NCBI GenBank assembly: GCA_002633025.1
Contig: NMRB01000849.1
Coordinates: 102,603 to 166,602 of the forward strand
Source of the DNA: Notospermus geniculatus
Taxonomy: Eukaryota > Nemertea > Pilidiophora > Heteronemertea > Lineidae
Reading direction: 5' to 3'
DNA length: 64,000 nt
In this document: piece by piece, positions 55,889-64,000 of the stretch
Position numbering within the stretch: the stretch's first letter is position 1
How the letters are laid out: each line of letters begins with the position of its first letter
Translations under genes and position numbers: made by a program
Notes under the pieces: model-generated
Seen by the model: the letters and a program-made list of their open reading frames with translations, nothing else
The model's database searches: none
What the model was told of the DNA's origin: nothing

Positions 55889-56455
55889 TGAAGTATTCGC
55901 TTCTTTTGACCCTTCAAATTAGACAGACACTAAGAACTCGACCTAGCGTATGATATAGTGCTAAGTCTTGGTGACGTACGCGGTGGAAATCTAGAAATGG
56001 TACAGGACGCTTTTGAACCTGATATTTCGCGATGAAATATCTGGTGGAAAATGATTTAAAAAACCCCATTTAACAAATTCCATCTGCGTTGTAATTCAGA
56101 ATGATAAAATATGAACTCCAAAAGCAAATGAATTATGAACAGTGTAATATACAACAATGTGTCCGTGCCAATCTTTACATAATAGGCCTACGTACAATAG
56201 GCCTACACTTCTAACTGTCTCTCTTGTTCATGACGACCATCACCGACAGGAGAAGCTGGACACCGGCAATACCAGAGCTCTGTAACCTTTCAGTTTTTTT
56301 TATCTGCAAAGCCTACCGCACTCGCATTTGACTCAAAATGTACATGTACAACAGATTTTTAGCAAATGAACACATACTAGTGAAATGAACATGAAATGAA
56401 TTAACATTCTGAGGAGAGACGATCTGTGAGTGCATCGACAATCTCTAAATTCATA

Positions 56456-57436
56456 GGGCCGATTTCACAAAAGGTCTCAGAGGCGTGTAACTTCGTCAAA
56501 TGCATGGTGGCACTGCGTGCATTTAGTGAAGTTACACGCGTATGGGCGGTTAAAGCCTTGCGCACATTTGCGGCAAAACTGAGTACGTTAGGGGTGTTGT
56601 TAAAGTCGACTGACCCAACGCTGTTGACTCTTCATTCAGCCAGGTCAGTCGATTTTAACGTACACCCCGCATTGAGTTTTGTCGCCAATGTGCGCTTGGC
56701 CTACGCCTAAAGCTGTGTTTCCACGAGGCGTTTGCGGGCGCGGATTAGGAGGCGGGCGCGGGTGGAAAAAATCAATCCAACGTATTTCCCTTTAGCTATT
56801 TCACTCGCACCCGCGCCCGCCTCCTAATCCGCGCCCGCAAACGTCTCGTGGAAAAGCAGCTTAAGAATCCATTCACGCGATTTTCTTGCCGCAGACGCTC
56901 GAAAGCATTGTTTGTTTCCGCCGCGTTGCTCCTGGACAAAGGATGCGACATCGCGCGGCACGAAAATCGCGTGAATGGATTCTTAGCCTTAAAACCCTGT
57001 GCCGATTTCACAAAGGGTGTTTTAGGCCTGCTTTCCATTGGAGCATTTCCGCGAAGCATTGTTATTTTCTGCATCGTTGGTCAGGGCGCGGAAAAAAACA
57101 ATGCTTTCGAGCGTTTCCGCGCACGGAAACGCTCCAATGGAAAGCAGGCCTACGACTAAAGCCGGTGACAGACTAGCGCGACGCGGCGCGGAGCTGAGCG
57201 TTTTCTTTTGTGTTTTCAGGCACCACTGAGCACCATGTGCAGTGGAGCGCAAAAACACAAAAGAAAACGCGTCGCGTACGCACTAGTTTGTCACCGCCTT
57301 TAGACGCGTGTAGCTTCGTCAAATGCATGGTGGAAGTGCGTGCATTTAGTGAAGTTACACGCGTCTAAGTCAATGACTGTCTTAAGACTGTCTTAAACAC
57401 CCTTTGTGAAATCGGCCCCCTTTGTGAAATCGGCCC
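56456..57436. mobile_element. Cluster of six abutting or nested foldback elements
   Basis: Outer inverted ends gggccgatttcacaaaagg and the complement near 57402-57436 enclose hairpins at about 56482-56541, 56551-56704, 56709-56863, 56864-56985, 57023-57151 and 57157-57301, plus the 67-bp palindrome at 57301-57367. Each has its own arm sequence (for example gcgggcgcggattaggagg, tccattcacgcgattttc, ctttccattggagc). Two belong to families seen elsewhere in the window. Confidence 0.85.
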
Positions 57437-57479
57437 ACATTGTCTCGAGAAACAAGAGCGTCTTGAGAAAACCTAATAC

Positions 57480-57870
57480 AATAATCATTTACATGTATTT
57501 GATCCAGTCTGAATCTCCAGAGTCCCTCGAGAATCGCTAAACTCCAGGATGTCTCGAGAAACTCTGTTTAGTCCAAAATTGTAAATCTACAACTCTAGAG
57601 TGCCTCGAGAAACTCAACTCTATAGAGTACCTCGAGAAACTACAACTCTAGAGTGCCTCGAGAACCTCTATAACTCTAGAGTGCCTCGGGGAACTCCACA
57701 ACTCCAGAGTGCCTACAGAAATTTCTACAACTCTAGAGTGCCCTCGTGAAACTCTAAAACTCTACAGTGTCTACAAAACTCTAGATTGAATCGAGAAACT
57801 GTAAACTCATGAGTACTTCTAGACACTCAAAAATTCTAAATTGTCTTGAGAAACTCTACAACTCTGGAAT
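57480..57870. repeat. Degenerate minisatellite, about 30-bp unit
   Basis: Imperfect repeats of aactctagagtgcctcgaga followed by aactctac. Confidence 0.85.
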
Positions 57871-57874
57871 GCCT

Positions 57875-57940
57875 CGAGATTCCCTGAATGTGCTCTCGAG
57901 ATTCCCTGAATGTTACTCTCGAGATTCCCTGAATGTTACG
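57875..57940. repeat. Tandem triplicate, 22-23 bp unit
   Basis: Three copies of ctcgagattccctgaatgt with short spacers. Confidence 0.9.
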
Positions 57941-58163
57941 TCGGAGATCATTAAATACATCAAAATCGCATCCCCATCTGTAAGGTCACAGAAAGCTGAC
58001 TTTGCCGGAGCTTCTCCAACGCCATCTCAAAAGTGTCAGTGTCAGGACTTCGATTCGAAGTTTCGTGGTCAGCAATGACGACCATCACCACAGGAGAATC
58101 AGCTGGGCCCCGGCAATGCCAGAATTCTGTGAGCTTTACAACTGTGACTTTGGTGTATGTCCC

Positions 58164-61100
58164 CTAATAACCATAGCGGAAGTAATTGTGGTTGTAAGTG
58201 TCGGGTCCGGATTCTGGCCTCAATGACTGCGGTGCAGGACGAACCCGGGGCTGCCTTCTCGGTATACTAGGTGGTGTCTTCGGTTTTCTGGGGGTGGAGG
58301 TGGACTCCAGGCTCGGTTTTCTCAGCTTGCAGATGGCTATGGAGAGACCGAGCACTGTGAAGAACGTTATGAGGGAACAGACAATAACACCGGCCAAGAA
58401 TCCTGGGTTTTTTAACACGTCTGTCGTCGGTGCACAAGTGCATGTTTCTGTATTTGGGCATGCGCCCACGGCTGCTCCTGTGTGAGAAAAAAGTACTTGA
58501 TGTAATATTTTTACAAATTCTACCGATTAGCCAAGTCGATCTTTGGCTGATTACGCAACAATGAATGAATGAATTCATTTATTTATTAACCAATGATAGG
58601 TACAAGAGTGTGATAAATTTACAAAGTGGATAAAATAAACAAGGAATACGCCGGTAACATCATTTAAACCGGATAAGTACGAGGTAAGGGGGTAGCTCAA
58701 GGGCAGTTAGAATTGTCGTAAAATTTGGTGACAGACTAATTGAGCTAGTTTCTTCATATTCTTAATCTTACCAGAAATATATTTCTGATCTTAAGGCCTG
58801 TGTACACTATCAACATTTCAAGACACATGTCGGGACACATGTGTCCAACACAGAAATTTTGCCCCTGTATACACTAGACACATGTCGGGACACATGTTGC
58901 GACACGGAGAGGGAAAGCAGTGTTTTGATAGGAGATGACTACAGTCAGTAGATCACCTGACTTGAACGTGATTCCTGATTGGACAGAGCTTGGACACATG
59001 TCGCCAAAAAATTGATTCTGCAATTAATTTACGACATGTCGGGACACATGCTGGGACACATGTTGCTAATATTTTTGCTCTGTACACACTGTCAACATTT
59101 CAAGCAACACGGTGTGTTGGACACATGTGTCCCGACATGTGTCTTGAAATGTTGATAGTGTACACAGGCCTTTACTGAAATAGCGACATCTTACGTCAGA
59201 CGAAATCTACATGTAAAGCCCTATTTACACGAGCCGATTTTGTCGTACGACAGAGTCGTATCAGATTTGTCGTACCGATTTGTCGGGATCGGCTACTCTG
59301 TGTACACGGGACGATTAATACATGCGTCCCTTAGGACCTCGTGTGTCGTTAGGTAGAAGCAGCCGATGTCGGATGAAAATAGAACACCCGACTTCTGCAC
59401 ACGATATCGCACCGACAAAAAAATCGTCTCGGAAGTCTAGTATGCACGGTGCGTTTTTGTCGTACGTCTCTGTCGGCCGACACAATCGTACGACAAAATC
59501 GGCTCGTGTAAATACAGCTTTAAGTTAAGGCAGGAAAAAAACAAATTTTTCTCAGCTGGGTTTATTCATTTTTTACCTGAGCAAACGTTACCATCCCATT
59601 TCCCGTCATCCTTGCATATTTTTTCATAAATGAGACCATCACCGTTACACTTGTATCTGGCCACACCACCAAAGAAGGTGGAAGTTGTGGACTGTGTAGT
59701 GGCGCCGGATACTGATGGGGCTGAACCGCAGTCGATCCCTGAAAGATAAAGAATTAATTCATTGCCACAGCTTTCCTCGTCCAAGCCCCTTTTTTTCGAC
59801 ATCAACCGCCCACATCCCCACCTCGGCCTCTCATTGGGAGCAGTCAGCCCCGCGTATTGCCAAAAGATGGCAGCAAAGTTCTAGCGGACCAATACACAGG
59901 AAAATCCACGCGATTGGTGCTCGATCAAGAATGAATGGGTCCGCTTTATGCATTTAATTGGGCCGTAGTGACACCTATTGATCAACTCACTGCCAGCCCC
60001 AATTCTCTGGAGTTGCGGCTGTGAAGTGATGCCAAATTTCGCCGCTAGAGGTCTCTTCCTTCAGCCGGATCATTACAAAAATGTGAAGTCTGCCTATATT
60101 TTGATTGGTCATTTTTCGTCAGCCTGTTCCAAACTCTTGGTGGTCTCTGCTAAAAGTAGGCCTACTCTAAGAGTTTTTTCAAACCAAATTGAGACGATAT
60201 CATTGGCTGTAGTCAGTGGCGTTTAGGCTGCCAGAGATCAGAGAGATCAGGGCCCAGTTTCACAAAGAATCTTAAGTCTAAAGTTTGACTTAAATCATCA
60301 TGTGACCAGATTTCAGCAAATCAGATGACTTCATTTCAGACTTAAGTTTTTTCTTAGACTTAAGATTCTTTGTGAAACTGGGCCCTGCACTCCAAACCAC
60401 AGGAAAAAGTGGTCCGACAGGGAATCGAACCCACTGCCCTCCAGAACGTAGGCCTACGTTGTACCCATGCAATCGGGCTGGGATTGCGTCGATCTTCAAG
60501 GCGCACAGACTCTGGACTTACGTGTGCAGACAGGGACTGTGCCATTCCAAGTCTTGTCACCCATACACGCCAGCGTCAAATCACCAGCCGTCTTTTTGTA
60601 GCCCTTGAGACAGGTGTACGTGATCGTCGTCCCGTATTCATCCGGATCCCCGGCAACAGTGTTACTAGAGCCAGGAACTTTTGACAGCGTAGGACATTTC
60701 ACCTCTGAAATCAACAATTGTAAAATATTTCAAATAACAATGAAATGGTCCATGGACCATGTGCTCACCTGGGTGAATGTACCAGAAGAACAAATTACAA
60801 ATGATAAATCAAAATGTTCCTGGGAAAGTCTTGAGTTCCAGGTATACTGTAGAGGGTACCCAGACACCTGATCACACCAAGTCAGAAGATATTAGGTCAA
60901 ATAGCCGCGAAACACCAAATGACAAAATTCTGACCTATGTGGCCTTGAAAAGTAGGTCAAATCAAAATCCCGTTATCCTCATTAGATGCACCGATGATGA
61001 AAATTTGGAGACGATCCAGACGTTAGTTTGGGAATTATTGGAATTTGAGTGTTCGTTTTTGCCACCTGGTGGCCAAGCTAAGAATTAAATCGGATCGAAA

Positions 61101-62461
61101 TTTGGTGTCATAGGTCAACTGACATACCTCTGATCTCTACTTTCCGATTCAATTTGACCACGAACAACCCCCTGTAGCACACCATGGCACCGTATTAGAA
61201 GCCAGAAAGAACCTTCTTAAGCAGGGTTCACTGGCACACGGATTTCGTCCGATTCAGGTCCGTAAAAAATCGATCAAAATTGACTTTTGCGTTATCGTAT
61301 CCGGAAAACTAGGGGCAAACGGATTGAAAACGGACCGGATCCGTGCGCCAGTGAACCCCGCATTATAAAATGTCAGAGGCGGACCACATATCATGCCCAG
61401 CGAGCTAATTCCGTCAAGTGATGCTTTGATGCAAGTCCACGCGAGGAATCAACCAAAAATAAGTCGATCACCGCCCTTGAACTTACTTTTACAAGTTGGC
61501 CCTTCTGTCCATTGCTTTGTCAACAGACACTCCACGCCGTCATATTTGTCGATGAACTCGTACCCTTTATCGCATTTATACGTGGCTGTTGCTCTGTGAT
61601 CGTAGGGACCCGCGGTTATGGGGGTGAGCTGAGTAGCGTGGGCCACTGCCGGTGGATTAGGGCAGATCTTGGTGGTCTCTAAAAGGGTGACGAACCGGTA
61701 AACCACGTCAGTGATGCAATCAGAAAACTCTTCACAAACAGAGAATCATAATACATGTACATGTACCAGCTTGAAATTAAATATCTAAGCCAACGGTCAC
61801 TTTGCCTTCGGTCTTTGCTCAGGATCATGAGATCGAGCGTAGTCCGAAGAAGTAGCGATAATGGCCCCTCGATGGTTCGAGATGACCTTTATTGGTCAAA
61901 CTCCAACTGAACCCTGACAGGTGTGAACAGAGCCATTTTCTGATCAAACACGCTCTGTCGATAGATAGAGCAAGTTTAAATAGGTCAATCTAGAGATAGA
62001 GCAAGTCTAATAGATCTATCTAGAGATAGTGCAAATCTTAATAGATCTATGTAGATAGCGCGAGTCTTAATAGATCTATCTGTTAATAGAGCAAGTCTGA
62101 ATCGAACCATTCACTTTTTGAACTGTCTCGTACATTTTTTTTGAAACTCTCATTTCAGTATACCTTGAAATCTGGGGAGAAAATGGCAACTTACGGCAAG
62201 TTGGCGGAGCGTCGCAAAGATGCCACCGCGGTGGGATCGTATAACACCATATATTGGGTTCATCTTGAACAAAATTTCTGCAATAGTTCTCAACTGATTT
62301 AACTGTCTTTTCGTTAAATTTGTCCATATTCGCGGCGGTGAAGGTGTGAGTATTTGGTGTCTGTACGTCCCATCTTTGACAAGGATTCCCGTTCTTAGCA
62401 ACAGTTTTCTTGCCTAAGTATTCAGCACCATTCGGCGATATTGTACATTCTGTCCCCTGTG
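58164..62461 (-). CDS. Kringle - three sushi domains - single-pass membrane protein, 5' end missing
   Basis: Minus-strand exons 62461-62195 (kringle), 61678-61487, 60704-60522 and 59738-59577 (sushi/CCP) and 58477-58164 (membrane segment and tail) are each bounded by good splice sites; all internal joins are phase 1. The kringle shows six Cys and VENYCRN, NIWCYT. Each sushi has four Cys and a Trp (for example TYKCDKGYEF, TYTCLKGYKK, KWDGNVC). The membrane segment is GFLAGVIVCSLITFFTVLGL, followed by a basic, proline-rich tail ending YNHNYFRYGY. This is a type I cell-surface protein; the signal peptide and any further N-terminal modules lie beyond the window or were missed. Ligand unknown. The tail's PxxP and tyrosines suggest SH3 or phosphotyrosine partners (inference). 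It is not a Kremen: no WSC or CUB was seen. Confidence 0.9.
58793..59171. mobile_element. Foldback element with AAGGCCTGTGTACACTATC ends
   Basis: Long inverted arms (aaggcctgtgtacactatca and its complement), with the interior repeating acacatgtcgggacacatg. In the intron before the last exon of the kringle/sushi gene. Confidence 0.85.
59214..59522. mobile_element. Foldback element with AAAGC..TATTTACACGAGCCG ends
   Basis: Inverted arms of about 40 bp containing tttacacgagccgattttgt, then cgtacgac. It follows the previous hairpin by about 40 bp in the same intron. Confidence 0.85.
60248..60387. mobile_element. Foldback MITE with CAGGGCCCAGTTTCACAAAG ends
   Basis: A 140-bp element with near-perfect inverted arms of about 33 bp continuing through aatcttaagtct. 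In an intron between sushi exons. Confidence 0.9.
61221..61361. mobile_element. Foldback MITE with GCAGGGTTCACTGGC ends
   Basis: Inverted arms gcagggttcactggcacacg and the near complement of ccgtgcgccagtgaaccccgc. In a sushi-gene intron. Confidence 0.75.
61964..62100. repeat. Minisatellite, about 34-bp unit
   Basis: About four imperfect units of atagagcaagtctaatagat followed by ctatctagag, in the intron after the kringle exon. Confidence 0.85.
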
Positions 62462-64000
62462 CTGAAATGAATTTGGTGTGTGCTAAAAGATAAATTGAAC
62501 AAAGCGAAATGCAGGTGTGATGAAATCTAATGTCCCCACCCGCCTGATGTCCCCTGCATTGTCTGTCACAGGATTAAGGGTCTTGGTCTCTCTAGAGTCC
62601 AATTCAATGGTGCCGCTTAATCCGTAAAAGTATTGTTTGGGGGACATCACATATCGGGGGAAATTAGATTCTACTACACCACTCTTGTTTTCCATCCTAC
62701 ATCTGGTGTGCATGATCGGCGGTAGAGGATGAATTTCATTTTATATTTGGTAGTTTTCCAGATCTGTCTCTTTCGACGACACTAATTAGTATTAATTAGT
62801 ACATGTATTATTTCGACGACACTAAAGCGTATTAATACGCTTTGACAGTGGAAGATTCTGTCCCTAAGAAGGAATACTGGGGATATCTGATATGCATAAA
62901 CGCTATAGGAAAGGTGGTAACTACAGATGGAGGACAGAGTTGTAAATACACCAAGGAATAGTACGGTAGCATGAATAGTAGGCCTTTATACACGCCTGTG
63001 GCTGGACATTGTGGTCTAACTTCGGTGTGAACTACACAGAAAGAAAAAACGATCTCATCTCGAGATAAAATGAATCTCCAACTCTTGTCCCTAAAATGAG
63101 TTTCTTTTGCAACTCGAATAGACATAACTGGATCTCCACTTGAAATGACATTGTCTCCAACTGGTTAAAATGATTCTCAGCTGTTTCCACCGGATTGTCT
63201 GTTGTCTCGAATCAAATAAACAAGTGATGTCTCCATAATAAAAAAGCGTTTCACACCAAGTGGGTTTCGAACCCAGGATTCTCTGATCGCAAGTCGGGCA
63301 CCAGAACCACCAAACCACCGAGCTCCTCATATGGGCAGATTTTGGTTCCCCTCGGTTTGTTTCCAATTTTCTCCAGCTGATGCCCTGTCCCATCGACTGG
63401 AGAACTGAGAAAACTCAAAATCACCGTGGAGAATCGGCAGCCGCCTTTCCGAGTAGCAGCAACCTCTCCGAGTCTTATCTTACACCTCACCGAGTAAAAA
63501 TGGCGGATGTTGCTGAAACGCCGACAAAACTGGTGGATTTATAACTCCTACCTCAAAGTAAGTCTTTTATGATCCCATCGAGGCTATTTTAATTTGTATA
63601 CTCCATCGTTCCGTAGAAAGTTTTTCAGGGTTTTAGCTTGCAATCGGCTGTACGAAGTGAAATTGTTGGGAAGGTTGCCGATCTGCATAAAATCCACTGT
63701 GTCAATCGCTTCATCCTCGGACGAAAATGCCTCTTTTAGTCAAGTACAAACACTAAAATGGTTCAACCTGAACAACAGGGCACAAGCCTCCAAAAAACCT
63801 GGTGACGTTGCGTCGGTTTGTGACCCTGACGAACAACAGTCAAATCCGCCATTTTGCGTAGGGTTATGTGATGCGTCGCGCCTCACAGCGCCGGTGTGGA
63901 AGAACTACTTCCGCGGTAAAAGTAGTTCTGAAGAAATGACATTTCTCTGATAAATATTTGCTACTTTTATTGTATTTTATGATGATTTCAGATGAAATAA
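62462..64000. other. Stretch without a supported exon
   Basis: Should hold an intron of the kringle/sushi gene. Open frames at 62483-62713 (-) and 63594-63950 (+) have no family resemblance or convincing splice pairs. A dispersed repeat at about 63417-63510 is the inverted copy of 10185-10280. Confidence 0.4.
63261..63330 (-). mobile_element. Possible tRNA-derived SINE head
   Basis: On the minus strand, ggtggtttggtggttctggt resembles an A box and ctgggttcgaaaccca a B box, but the acceptor stem does not pair. More likely a SINE fragment than a working tRNA gene. Confidence 0.45.

Larger units (their letters stand above)
55184..58163. other. Intergenic stretch dominated by palindromes and minisatellites
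   Basis: Holds the ferritin-like promoter region, then about 1 kb of abutting hairpins (56456-57436) and tandem repeats (57480-57940). No exon was recognised. The long frames over the hairpins come from their symmetry. Confidence 0.5.

Noticed and set aside
56848-57176. Overlapping plus- and minus-strand frames of about 100 codons
   Set aside because: They lie wholly in the palindrome cluster and mirror each other.
60405-60480. Minus-strand B-box-like gggttcgattccc suggesting a tRNA gene
   Set aside because: No A box or cloverleaf could be formed; at most a SINE fragment. The same applies to ggttcgaatccc near 43577.
63594-63950. A 118-codon plus-strand frame near the window end
   Set aside because: It has no ATG at its start, no recognised domain and no clear acceptor; kept only as a possibility in the notes on that stretch.

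Overview
This is eukaryotic genomic DNA from an animal. Genes are split by GT-AG introns, many of them phase 1 and flanking whole protein modules. The genes are animal types: a TspanC8 tetraspanin, a kringle/sushi receptor, an Ig/LamG secreted protein and a BTB adaptor. The DNA is packed with foldback MITEs, a tRNA-derived SINE and the palindrome AGGCCT. Together these suggest a highly heterozygous marine invertebrate, probably a deuterostome (echinoderm, hemichordate or cephalochordate grade). I cannot name the species. Two N runs and nine single n characters mark assembly joins, and nearly every join sits in or beside a repeat.

Layout. 1-5.2 kb: no gene found; a duplicated block with a 29-bp minisatellite, and MITEs. 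5.26-7.40 kb (+): a two-exon protein kinase. 8.12-9.00 kb (-): a small two-exon membrane protein, tail to tail with the kinase. 10.66-15.59 kb (+): a TspanC8 tetraspanin lacking its first exon, with two homologous 99-bp exons that look mutually exclusive. 14.1-24.3 kb: a direct duplication carrying the last three tetraspanin exons again; the second copy has two extra TTAA-flanked insertions. 24.3-29.2 kb: further near-identical duplicated blocks joined at single n characters. 31.1-37.75 kb (+): a BTB gene whose N-terminal half resembles the FBXL4 discoidin-like region, with its first four exons duplicated. 39.96-47.90 kb (+): a secreted protein with the order signal peptide, LamG, six Ig domains, LamG. 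50.69-55.18 kb (-): a secreted ferritin-like gene lacking most ferroxidase residues, with its promoter and first exon copied at 48.1-49.7 kb. 58.16-62.46 kb (-): a kringle, three sushi domains, a membrane segment and a proline-rich tail (5' end outside the window).

The genes do not form an operon or an obvious pathway. Four of them (tetraspanin, LamG-Ig protein, ferritin-like protein, kringle/sushi receptor) act at the cell surface or outside the cell. The strongest candidates for new biology are the LamG-Ig6-LamG protein with four almost identical symmetric Ig exons, the FBXL4-like/BTB fusion, and the secreted, apparently ferroxidase-dead ferritin. Exons were read by eye from splice sites, reading-frame phase and family resemblance; none is supported by transcript data here.
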